NCBI RefSeq assembly: GCF_040954645.1
Contig: NC_092809.1
Location: 67,704,141-67,768,140, forward strand
Source of the DNA: Diabrotica undecimpunctata
Lineage: Eukaryota; Arthropoda; Insecta; Coleoptera; Chrysomelidae
Reading direction: 5' to 3'
DNA: 64,000 nt
Shown: in pieces, positions 11,402 through 21,044 of the stretch
Layout of the letters: each line of letters opens with the position of its first letter
Numbering within the stretch: position 1 is the stretch's first letter
The notes under the pieces: model-generated
What the model was told of the DNA's origin: nothing
Database searches by the model: none
The model's input: only the letters and a program-made list of their open reading frames with translations
Program-made: the position numbers and the translations under genes

Positions 11402-13163
11402 TTAGTAGCGCTTGTCTGTGCAGATCATTATAGTTTTACCTGCTATACCTTTTTGGGTTATCTCTTTTGCGGCTATGAAGATACCAGTCAGTTCTGTCTG
11501 AACTACGCTGGCATTTTTGCCCATACCCCACTTTATTCTTAGGTTCAGTGATCTGGAGTATATCCCGCATCCTGAGCCTTCTTTCATTTTGGAGCCATCG
11601 GTATATATGCAATAGGCATTTGCCACGTTTGTCTTTATATACTGTCCTGTTTCAATTTTGTAGGGTTTGTTAAAGACAAACTTTGGTTCAATTGAGTCGC
11701 AGACTGCCTGTAGGAGTGGTAACGCACCCAACTCTTCTCGCCAGAAATGAGTTCTCAATTGTCCCATTCCTACATCAAGGTTTGCACCAGCTGAGCGCAG
11801 TCGCATTATTGTCACTAGCGCCACCTCTTTGACATATATATCTAGAGGCGTGATGCCAATAATCAACTCCATTGCAGCAGTTGGTGTTGTTTTCATGGCA
11901 CCTGTTATATTTATGCAAGCCATCCGCTGAATATGGTTTAGTTTGTTAATCGCTGTTGCCTGTAGCACTTTTGGTACCCAAGCAATAGCTCCGTAAGTTT
12001 GCATTGGCCTAATGACAGCGGTGTAGACCCAGGCGATCACCCTGAGCGTGAGGCCCCAGGTGCGTCCGACCGTTCGTCGACACTGCTCATAGGCAATATA
12101 TGCTCTTTTAGCTGTACCATCTAAGTGTGAGGTCCATGTTAACTTCTTGTCAAGGGTAATACCAAGGTACTTCACCTCGTCAGAAAAATTAAGACTGTAG
12201 TTTAGAATCCTTGGGGGTATTAAGCCCGTGATTCTTCTTTTCCTGGTAAAAGAGGTAAAAAAAAACCATTTTTTTTGGATTTATAGATAGTGAGTGTTCC
12301 TTGCACCATGTTTCTATTAGTCGGAGAGCAACTTGTGATCTCTCACATAGTGTGTTCTCAAACTTACCGCTTTGCAGGACAGCAATATCGTCTGCATAGG
12401 CTATTGTGTAGAAACCGTTGCTACTGAGTTGGTCAACCAGGGTATCTAGAACTATGTTCCAGAGTAGTGGTGATAGCACCCCTCCCTGTGGACAGCCCCT
12501 CGTAACCATGCCTCTAACAGAAACGTCTTCTACATTTATGCTTATTGCTCTATTAGAGAGCATACTGAATATCCATTCGCTTATGTCCAGGGGAACATTC
12601 CTGACGTTGAGCTGTTGGGTGATAGTTGGGAATGTGGTTTTATCAAACGCTCCCTCAATGTCTATGAATATACTTTGGGTGGATTCTTTATTATCCAGCG
12701 ATCTTTCAATTCTTCCCACTACATGATGCAGTGCAGAATCGGTAGATCTTCCCGAAGTATATGCATGTTGATTTGGGTGAAGTGGGTTATGGACCAGAAC
12801 TTCATCCCTTATGTACCTCTCGCATAGCCTTTCCATCGTTTTCAACAGAAAGGATGTTAGGCTAATTGGTCGGAAAGCCTTTGGTAGGGTGTAGTCCATC
12901 CTACCTGGTTTTGGTATGAAGACCACACGTACCTCTCTCCACTTCCTAGGAATATATCTCAGAACCAAAGAGGCTCTGAATATTTCCACGAGGTGCGGCA
13001 GAAGGATATCCAGTCCCCACCGTAGTAGGGCTGGATATATGCCGTCAGGCCCTGGTGATTTGAAAGGGGTGAAGCACAATATGGCCCATTTTACCTTTTC
13101 CTCATTAATCATTGTTCTGGCGAGATGCCAGTCGTTTGTTAAGGGTATGATATTACACGTCAT
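11402..13163 (-). pseudogene. LOA/I-type reverse transcriptase with start of RNase H
   Basis: Two open blocks, 13163-12189 (324 codons) and 12175-11402 (257 codons), are joined by a frameshift near 12180. The first has the RT core: SPGPDGIYPALL, FRPISLTSFLLK, FIDIEGAFD, RGCPQGGVLSPLLW and the intact catalytic YADD. The second has the thumb (KYLGITLDKKLTW) and the RNase H start: CIYTDGSK (first Asp) and QTELTGI (Glu), ending at ICTD (second Asp), where a second frameshift occurs. All visible catalytic residues are present but the frame is broken twice. Confidence 0.85.
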
Positions 13164-13184
13164 AATTGAGCCCCCTTAATAGCA

Positions 13185-13672
13185 TATTCTAGGACTGAAG
13201 GTAAATTCTGCAAAACGCTTATGTGGTCTTCGCCATACTCTCTTACGACCATCTAGAGATCACAAGGTAAAATAAGCATGATTTCTGGAAAACTGAAGCC
13301 GCGCAACTCGATGGCGCCTGAGAAGTCGTAGGCATGTGCGACTGCTTAATTTTGCTTCTCCAAGCCTTCGTCTAATTGTTCGTTTACTTACGTTAGTATT
13401 TCGGACGTACCGAAGTTGATTTCAGATTTGTACAGCCGTGGCACGACGATCTCGTAGACTTTGTAAGGGAATAAAGTGATCATCACGGGCACTAGTTCTT
13501 CGTTGCAGACCGGTTCCAGGTCGTCTAGTGTAAGCGCCGTTTGCCAAGAAACGTGTAAAAATACGGTGTCTAGTACTATTGGATATTAGATATTTTGAGC
13601 AACATATCGGTCACTTCTTTCGTCTTGAAGCAACGAAACAATAGAAGCCGCTGTTTCGGGATTCACAACCAT
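13185..13672 (-). pseudogene. Tc1-like transposase, N-terminal half
   Basis: The minus strand starts with MVVNPETAASIVSLLQDERS, a Tc1 helix-turn-helix start. It continues through frameshifts to LRDRRATAVQI, VSKRTIRRRLGEA and RVARLQFSRNHA, then DGRKRVWRRPHKRFAEF. The segment that should hold the first catalytic Asp (between the HARWT and DGRKRVW regions) is deleted. The gene continues at 9190 after the LOA/I insertion. It is inactive. Confidence 0.82.
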
Positions 13673-15285
13673 AATTCTTGAGATTAAATGAACTCAATTT
13701 AACTTCAAATTGTGTTTGACTCTTGATTCGACTTGATAGTTTACTCACATGAACAAGAACAAAAGAATAACAATAGAATACCAACAGCTACCTTTGCACG
13801 TTTAGAAGTGATAATATTGGTGTATTCTTTATTTTTGTCTTTTTATGCATTTTTTTTTTTCAGATAAGCACTTAAGTTTTATTAGAAATTACTTAAAAAC
13901 AGTTTGTTTCGTTTGTGTTTACGTTATTATATTAATAAAAAATTAAAAATAAACTAAAATTTAAAGTTTTTATTTTAAAAATTAAAATATCTTGTGAACG
14001 TCATTGATTTTGTTTATGTAAATAAAATTACTGAAAACAATTTCGAATTACCAAAAATATAGAACATCAAATGGAGGCCAAATGGAGGCATTATATTATG
14101 TTTTTCCACTATCACATAGATTATTTTATGAACTAATACTGTTCTGTATATGTTGCTCATCAAATAACAAATAAATTACTACTAACCAGAGTTCGAACTT
14201 TAAACAAGGGGATACAATTTCAAAATTCAAATCATCAGAAAGGTAAAACTTTGTTCTCATATATCAACCATTTCGTCTCTTTGTAGTGAGCCGAAAAGTT
14301 ATGACAAAGCATCGGAATAACAACGACCTCAACTGTTGGCCATAAACAGTAAACTATCGTATTGCCAAATGAAAAATGTGCCTTCTATGTGTATGAAATT
14401 GGATGGAGTTGTGTACGCGTGGTGAAAAATTATGGTGTTTTTTGGTATAAAAGTCGAATAGTAATGAAAATTGCTGGTTCATAGCGATCTTCGAACTTAT
14501 TTATTGACAGCTTCAAATTTACACGGTTTAAACAAACTAAAACGATAGTATTTTTTTCATTAAAATACGAAGAGGGGGATGTTTAAAACGAAGCTAAAAT
14601 AAAAGGAAAGAAGAAATAATAAGTCACATATTTAAAAAGATAAACTAAATTAGAAGCAAATACAAAAATGTACATTTATATGTGAAATATATATTAAAAT
14701 ATTAATATATATATCAACATATTAATATTTTATTAATTAAAATATTAATTAAAATGAAAATAAGTTGTATAAAAAATTTTACAGATTTAATCTTATTGGA
14801 TATTTTTTTCTTTTCATCTCGTTTGGTGCACTATCAAACATTCACAATTAACATAAATAATTTTTTTGCTAGTTATCGTGTAAAAATTAAAAAAATATGG
14901 TGATGGGTGAAAATAATGGGTCAATTTGAAGTTGCGATAATCACACTGTAGACACTTAATGTTTTGACTGTGAAATTCAATACTTATTCTGTTTTGTTCT
15001 GGTCAAACTGAAAATAGCTATATGATGCTTATTGAATATAATTGAAAATTATCGGTAGTTCCGTATAATGTTGAAAACAATGCCAGAAATTAAAATTTCT
15101 GTTATTGATCACGTTCTTCAGAATAACCGGTGACGATCTAATTTGTATAAATTTTTAGGTTAAAAACTTCTTATAAAAAAGTAATAAAACGGTACGTTCT
15201 TATTTCTGGATAACTATATAGGTAGGTTTTCAATTTACGGGGATAACTATTAACCTTCTCTTCTTTTTTTTTCTCCTTCGGCTTT
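13673..15285. other. Non-coding AT-rich region
   Basis: No gene or clear element was recognised on either strand. It probably contains the outer end of the Tc1-like copy and old unrecognisable repeats. Confidence 0.4.
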
Positions 15286-15289
15286 TTCC

Positions 15290-15600
15290 CATTACGAGTT
15301 CACTGTTTTAGTCACCCACAGCACTTTATTTTCCCATATAGCATTTCCTATTTAAATGTTTCATCTTATAGCAGGTCTTTCCCTCCGGATTCTTCCTGGT
15401 GCAACCCAGTCCAATAATCTTCTCGACCACCTGTGCTCTGGCAATTTTTGTACATACCTGTACCACTACAGGGCTCTATTTTCCAACTTTTTTTATAATT
15501 GAGCATTCTACTTCTGTTTTGTTACATATTTACTTTGCTCCTATTCTATCTCTGGTGATTTTTAGACATCTTCCCATAAAGTCCAATTTAACTGTTCTTG
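15290..15600 (-). pseudogene. Possible RTE-type RT C-terminal remnant
   Basis: The minus strand gives LDWVAPGRIRRERPAIR followed by NAIWENKVLW, resembling the C-terminal tail of an RTE element. It is very degraded and short. Composition alone could explain part of the match. Confidence 0.3.
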
Positions 15601-15879
15601 ATTTGTTTCATATTCACGAACGTTATGTTGGTTCAACAAAAAGACTTATTATGTAACAGAATGTATTTTAAAACGTTTGTCGTTTGGATTTCCACTCCGA
15701 AATTCGTTTTCAAAACAGAATATTTTAAAATAATAAGCTGTCGTTATAACCTAGTTGTTTGGCGGTTATTTTTTTCCAAATTGTAGGTTAACTTATTTGG
15801 CCTTGAGTTTTATTTTAGTTTTTTGAAAACCCATATGGTGTCGCATGCATTATAGGAACATATTTTAATAAGATATTAA

Positions 15880-16425
15880 CATACAAAAATACATATTATT
15901 TATGAAATTGTGATTCATATTCCTTTTTTCATTATAACATAAAAAAATTTTACACTTTATACATGTGGTGTAATATTTTTTTTGTATATATTTGACACTG
16001 TTGTCTGGCATGTGAGTATTAGAGGATATCTCTTGATGTCTTGCAGGAGGTTTTCTTGTTCGTTTTGTTAGTGGTGGGGTGCTTCCACTAGTAAACACAG
16101 GTAGAGTTCTTGGACGAGTAGACCTTGGAAACCCATTTTGTGCTACTGGACGACCTCTTTTTCTTGGTAGTGACTTTCAAAATTTACAGAAATATTCAGA
16201 AACGGCTTGTTTGTTGAAGATAAACAATGGCATATGGCAATTTTGCTCAGTTTTTCTACTCCAGAGTATCCAAACGTTTACAACCCATAGATCTAACATA
16301 TGAAAAAATAATAATTTATACCATTTTCTTGATCTTAGATGGATTTGATAAAGCTCCAGCATCGAGTCTAATAGGTTCATTCTTTTCATAAGCTGATTAT
16401 TAACTTCAAAATCTTGATACAATCA
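15880..16425 (-). pseudogene. piggyBac-like transposase C-terminal remnant (copy 1)
   Basis: 16422 down to 16180 encodes MNLLDSMLELY, LRSRKWYKLLFFHMLDLWVVNVW, which matches the conserved C-terminal part of piggyBac-derived transposases (normally GGVDLLDQ..., WY..LF.HLLDLA..N). A frameshift leads to a basic linker and C..CK..LCYNEKRN, the end of the cysteine-rich C-terminal domain. The catalytic core upstream is missing; its place is taken by a MITE fragment at 16426. Confidence 0.75.
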
Positions 16426-16515
16426 ATTGGGAATAGGTCACAATTGAAGGTTAAAATAAGTTTATTGACGTTTCAATTTCCAATTCGGAAATCGTTTTCA
16501 AAATTTTTTTTTTTG
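16426..16515 (+). repeat. MITE-family fragment (A)
   Basis: Contains GGGAATAGGTCACAATTGAA, then TTATTGACGTTTCAATTTCC and GGAAATCGTTTTCAAAA, the same units as the complete MITE at 35959-36207. It abuts the piggyBac remnant. Confidence 0.7.
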
Positions 16516-16708
16516 ACTGAACAGAGTGATTAGCCAAATAAATATTTGAAATAAAGTTATTTTCCGTAAATTTTTCTTTAAGGACCTTGAAAATTCGTTC
16601 TTACTGAATTATCGTGTACTAGTTGGATACCCAAAGAACGGGTTTAGAGACTTGAATTAATACCGAGAGGAGAAAATGAATTATTAACATTTCGAACATA
16701 AGCAGTAT

Positions 16709-16812
16709 TAATTACTATTTAAATGCGAATAAGCCATAATTAAAGGTTAAAGTAAGTTTATTAACGTTTCAATTTCTATTTCGGAAATTGTTCTCAAAAT
16801 ACAAACATTAGT
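16709..16812 (+). repeat. MITE-family fragment (B)
   Basis: Starts TTAATTACTATTTAAATG, goes on through AATAAGCC and AATTAAAGGTTAAA, and ends at CTCAAAATACAAAC. It is one half of the foldback element at 35959-36207. Confidence 0.75.
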
Positions 16813-16815
16813 AAA

Positions 16816-17325
16816 TTAAACAAATTTTCTTTTTTTGTTACTAGGTGAAAAATTCTTCTAATAATTTAATTTTATCTGACTCATTTATTTTGACAATTCA
16901 GACATACATTATACATTTTAAAGTGGACCACTTTAAAATGATATTGCCAATATTCTTGAGTTGCGTTCCTGGGACGACTTTACTTGTAAGATAGTTCATT
17001 TGATTACATGAAATCAACTTTAATTTGAGAATATCCGCCAAAAAAAAAATCATAGCATGTAATTCGTCTTTAAAAAGACAACCATATGCCATGATGACAG
17101 TAAAATTCTCTGGTTAATAATTCCATAGTAAATCATGAGGGAAAAACCAGGAAAAAAAATCTCATAATACTATCCCGACATGATAATTATTTGGTCTTAC
17201 ATTCAGTTTACTCACAATAAACACTAAATTCTGATTTTATATGTTTGGTATTTAAAAAAACATAAATGATGTATCCTCGATATGTTAGTGACTTAATATT
17301 ACTATTTTCCTTTTAATAACTTCCT
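16816..17325. other. Non-coding, unassigned
   Basis: Contains one 64-codon minus-strand frame (17092-16898) with no recognised motif. I do not support it as a gene. Confidence 0.4.
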
Positions 17326-17329
17326 CTTT

Positions 17330-17515
17330 TAATATAGGCAACCAGATCCTACTACATTTTGTCGAGGAATTTTCGACAGAATTGGTCTCATTTAGCATAA
17401 TTAGAGCTGCTTCTTTGATTTTTTTCTTTTTACCATCCGTTTCTTTTAGGACTATACTTGAATCATTTCATTAAACCCTATGTTCATTATCCCATGCGTG
17501 TTTATTTATATTTTT
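17330..17515 (-). pseudogene. Possible Penelope-type endonuclease C-terminal fragment
   Basis: The minus strand reads KHAWDNEHRV, two stops, NDSSIVLKETDGKKKKIKEA, then RIWLPILKEE. The H.W...H...W..S.I.......K..EA pattern resembles the C-terminal part of GIY-YIG modules in Penelope-like elements. It is short, with two stops, and differs from the Penelope copy next to it, so it would be a second family. Confidence 0.4.
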
Positions 17516-17529
17516 TAGAATGAATAAAC

Positions 17530-17670
17530 GCATAAAGTGAAATAAATTTTCGGATGTTAAAATCAAAGCCTTTAGTGATAAAATGTTCTTTTAAATTGTA
17601 GTGATTTATTCTCGTAATGTGTCTGACTTACACTTGGAAATATTATTACAATCAAAAATAAGCAGTATTA
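17530..17670 (-). pseudogene. Duplicate piece of BEL/Pao gag
   Basis: Minus-strand HFITKGFDFNIRKFI is clearly homologous to SFITKVFEFNTRKFI at about 25010-25050 of the main BEL gag. DNA similarity extends about 130 bp in the same orientation. It is therefore a second, older copy or a partial duplication. Confidence 0.55.
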
Positions 17671-17682
17671 TCAAAGTAAGAA

Positions 17683-17867
17683 TTATTTGATGAGAGTAGA
17701 GATATTACTTGCGTAGCTATTAGCTTGGGAATTTAAACCATTATTATATAGAGAATCTGAAAAATTCCTATTATGAGTAATTGGAGGAGAATGTTGGTTT
17801 TTGCTAATTATTATGTGCATTACCGAATTATGTGACGGATTTGGAGAAAAACGAACATTTTTTAAAC
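17683..17867 (-). pseudogene. BEL/Pao gag, third surviving segment
   Basis: Minus-strand reading after the Penelope insertion gives KNVRFSPNPSHNSVMHI, matching the C.H...H..LLH zinc-knuckle zone that follows the CCHC motif in BEL/Pao gag. It continues directly from 24689 once the Penelope insert is ignored, and runs to a stop at 17683. Confidence 0.65.
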
Positions 17868-17986
17868 GATTTATACATATAAATTGCGTTAGGCTTTCAC
17901 GGCCATCGTCTAACTTATTAAACTGTTTATTCGGGCTGTTGGGCCGTTGTCTTCTGTTGAGATTTGTTCTCGACGTTTCGCCAACA

Positions 17987-18388
17987 CTAGGGGTTGGCAT
18001 CTTCTGGAGATGTTGATGCTTCGCTTGTAAGCAGAAACTGACGACGCGTTGTACTACGGAGGCAATATTTATAATTCCCACTCGCCTCCCCTCCACTGGT
18101 TTCGGCTTGAGGGGGCGTGTCGTTGTTTATAGTAGCTTTTCTATCTCCGTGTTTGGCGGGAAGGGCGTTTGTGGATTTTAATACTGGTATCCATGTTTTG
18201 TTGATTTTTAGTCCTTCTTCTATCCTATTGAAATTGTTTGGGTGCTTGTATATTTCCACCGCTTCCCGATATAACCGTGGGTAGTACTGTGAAGTTTTGT
18301 CCAGCATCTGTGTTTCCTCAAATAGTATTCGATGTTCTCCGCTTCCCAAAGCGTGTTCGGCAACGGCAGATTTGTCGATATGTCCTAT
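17987..18388 (-). pseudogene. Penelope GIY-YIG domain, inverted left arm
   Basis: Encodes KSAVAEHALGSGEHRILFEE, the YPRLYREAVEIYKHP core with the conserved catalytic-side Glu, NRIEEGLKINKTW, and a tail ending EDANP-stop. This is the C-terminal part of the GIY-YIG endonuclease module. The GIY-YIG signature itself is not in this arm. Apart from a one-residue tail difference caused by the jockey insert, its protein matches the right arm. Confidence 0.85.
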
Positions 18389-18841
18389 CGGTAAAAGACA
18401 AACGCGACCCATTAGCAACGGCCGGAGTATACCGAATACCATGCACATGTGGAATGGTATATGTGGGAACCACAAAAAGACACACCAACACTAGGACATA
18501 TCGACAAATCTGCCGTTGCCGAACACGCTTTGGGAAGCGGAGAACATCGAATACTATTTGAGGAAACACAGATGCTGGATAAAACTTCACAGTACTACCC
18601 ACGGTTATATCGGGAAGCGGTGGAAATATACAAGCACCCAAACAATTTCAATAGGATAGAAGAAGGACTAAAAATCAACAAAACATGGATACCAGTATTA
18701 AAATCCACAAACGCCCTTCCCGCCAAACACGGAGATAGAAAAGCTACTATAAACAACGACACGCCCCCTCAAGCCGAAACCAGTGGAGGGGAGGCGAGTG
18801 GGAATTATAAATATTGCCTCCGTAGTACAACGCGTCGTCAG

Positions 18842-19292
18842 GACTAGTAGACTAGTAGTTAAGTTCGACTCCAGTAGCCGAACACAGCAGACGTGCCGAA
18901 GAGCGACTAGCGACACCGCCGAGGAGCTGCAGCGACCAAGTCCGAGCCGAACTTATCAGTTCGTGCCGTGTAAGAGAGGCAAAATCCTACGTCACAACTA
19001 GGTTAGCCGGGGAGATTTGTTTTTTAAATCAGATCTTCACGGAGGCCAAAATTGAGGCGTAGGAAAGCGAAAAAGCATACGGGCTTGCCCGTCGGGATAT
19101 TCTCTGTGCCTCCGTTGGGATGACACTGTGGGATATAGTTGTTTAGAACTCTATATCTGGCAGACACGGCCCCAGGGTCAGAGAATTGAGAAACTCAAGA
19201 GGATCCCCGCTTTAGTTCTGTCTAAGCGTGAACTACCGCGAAAGAGGTCACTGGGTGGCACCCAGAAACCGTGCTGGCAACGGGCCAGACGG
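18842..19292 (+). promoter_or_regulatory. 5' untranslated region of the jockey element
   Basis: GC-richer leader than its surroundings, from the insertion junction to the first ATG of ORF1. As in other jockey elements an internal promoter is expected here, but I see no diagnostic box I would place with confidence. Confidence 0.5.
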
Positions 19293-21044
19293 ATGACAAA
19301 AAAGCCCTCATTCACATTAAGATATCCGTCCCCCAAAATGGATCGCTCTCGATCCCCGCCTGACAGAAAGGCACCCCCCAGTCCCACCCCATATGGTTAC
19401 AGTGAGAGGAAACTCCACTGTAACATCTACGACGCACTACCCCCCATGGATGATGACAGCGCAAACTATGAAATATTCAAGGAACTGCCGATAGAAGACG
19501 GAATACAAGAAAACGAAGGGGAATTCAAACGTCCCAAAAACAAGAAGAAGAGGACAAAAGACAGAGCGGAGGGAAACCGCGAAGAACCACAAACTACCGA
19601 CGACGATACGCCAAAAAGGCTAACGCAAAAAAGGACAAGACAGAGAAGTAGCGAGGACGACAAGTCCGAACTACTTGCATTAAGGACATTATTAAAAGAA
19701 AAAGATGCAGAAATTGCATCTTTAAGGAAAAAGATACAAGAGCTCCAAGACACAATGGTAGCCTCTCAAAAGTCCATCATCGAACACATGGACAAGAAGT
19801 TTAACCAACTAAACTCAAAAAACCCCGAGGAAAACCTGGCAAACCAGGCACAGAAAAAACAAGAAGACAACCTGAAAAATCAGGCAAAACCGGAGGAAAA
19901 CCCTAAAAATCAGGGCAAAAAGAAACAAAAAACCACAGGAGCAATTCCAAAGAATACTCAAGCCGAAGCCACGGGAACAATCCCAAAAAACTCACAAAAA
20001 GAAGAAAAAACAACGAAAGGAAGAAAAGAAGATTTCCCACCCCTCACCCCTCCGAAACAACATCAGGAAGGTGAAGCTAAAGCCGATCGGCGTCCTCCGT
20101 CTCCGTTACAGATGGACATTGAAGTTGCTCCCAAGAAAACTTGGGCAAAACCACCTGTAATCAAATTACAGAGTGTGAGATATACAGGTGCAATACTAAG
20201 TATTGCACAGAAACAACAAATCATCACAGCGAACAAGCTGTCGAGAAGTGGAAGAGAAACACTCATCCAAGCAAAGAACCCCGAGGACTATCGCAAAATG
20301 GTGAAAATCATTGAAAAATTCAATGAAGAAAATCCAATTCAATGGATTGCATTCCCATTAGAAGAAGACATCAAACCAAGGATGGTTTTGAGAGGGTTAC
20401 CTCCAACCACGAACACGACTGAGATGTTCGAGGCCATCAGAGATGAGTATGACATAGAAGTCGTGTCGATTAAGAACATGACTTCAAGAAAAAGCGATAG
20501 AAGACACTTACCAATGTTTGTCATGACGGTGGAGAGGGAGGACACCGAAAAGCTAAAAGGCATCACTAACCTGATGCACATGAAAATTAAAATAGAGGAT
20601 CTACGCAAAGCAACAGGGCCCACACAGTGCTTCAACTGCCAGGGCTACCATCACGCGCAGAGAGCGTGCTTTAAAGCACCCCGCTGCGTAAAATGCGGAG
20701 AGGAACACTCCAGCAAAAGCTGCCAATTGCCCAAAGACCAAAAGGCAAAATGTGCAAACTGCCAAGGACAGCACCCAGCAAACTTCAGGGGATGCCCAAG
20801 ATGCCCAACATGGGGACGTCAACAGCAGCCCCAACAAAGACAGAACGCAACGGCGCAAAGAAGGCCACAAATCACTCCCGGCGGCCCATCATACGCCCAG
20901 GCAGCAACAACAAAAACACAAGATAAGGAAAACACCATCCTTATCTCAAGACAACACCAAGACGGCCTAGTTAACTCTGTGAAAGAGTTACTAACTAGAG
21001 TAGTCAACGAGGCGATAGCGGATATAAAGCTAGCACTGAACTAG
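19293..21044 (+). CDS. Jockey ORF1, gag-like nucleic-acid-binding protein
   Basis: The frame opens upstream (a GTG at 19128), but the first ATG is at 19293, giving 583 residues. Order of regions: a Ser/Pro-rich basic start (MDRSRSPPDRK follows shortly); a charged segment; a heptad-rich likely coiled coil (LRTLLKEKDAEIASLRKKI, near 19670-19740); a low-complexity Lys/Gln/Asn region; a PRE_C2HC-type domain; and three CCHC-type knuckles at about 20625-20810 (CFNCQGYHHAQRAC, CVKCGEEHSSKSC, CANCQGQHPANFRGC). In jockey elements this protein packages element RNA. It ends in TAG overlapping the ORF2 start. The frame is intact. Confidence 0.93.
   Translation: MTKKPSFTLRYPSPKMDRSRSPPDRKAPPSPTPYGYSERKLHCNIYDALPPMDDDSANYEIFKELPIEDGIQENEGEFKRPKNKKKRTKDRAEGNREEPQTTDDDTPKRLTQKRTRQRSSEDDKSELLALRTLLKEKDAEIASLRKKIQELQDTMVASQKSIIEHMDKKFNQLNSKNPEENLANQAQKKQEDNLKNQAKPEENPKNQGKKKQKTTGAIPKNTQAEATGTIPKNSQKEEKTTKGRKEDFPPLTPPKQHQEGEAKADRRPPSPLQMDIEVAPKKTWAKPPVIKLQSVRYTGAILSIAQKQQIITANKLSRSGRETLIQAKNPEDYRKMVKIIEKFNEENPIQWIAFPLEEDIKPRMVLRGLPPTTNTTEMFEAIRDEYDIEVVSIKNMTSRKSDRRHLPMFVMTVEREDTEKLKGITNLMHMKIKIEDLRKATGPTQCFNCQGYHHAQRACFKAPRCVKCGEEHSSKSCQLPKDQKAKCANCQGQHPANFRGCPRCPTWGRQQQPQQRQNATAQRRPQITPGGPSYAQAATTKTQDKENTILISRQHQDGLVNSVKELLTRVVNEAIADIKLALN

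Larger units (their letters stand above)
9191..13180 (-). mobile_element. LOA/I-type non-LTR retrotransposon with RNase H, inserted in Tc1
   Basis: The minus-strand element runs from an RT start near 13163 to its 3' end near 9195. In order it contains RT, RNase H and a C-terminal cysteine-rich tail. The plus-strand RTE-like element at 9639-11158 interrupts it between the RNase H and the tail. It lies inside the Tc1-like transposase gene. No endonuclease domain is seen upstream of the RT, so it is 5'-truncated. I could not identify an unambiguous target duplication. Confidence 0.78.

Noticed and set aside
18238..18561. 107-codon frame spanning the Penelope centre, duplicated on the opposite strand
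   Set aside because: Produced by the symmetry of the inverted arms; only the GIY-YIG part at 18395-18490 is meaningful.
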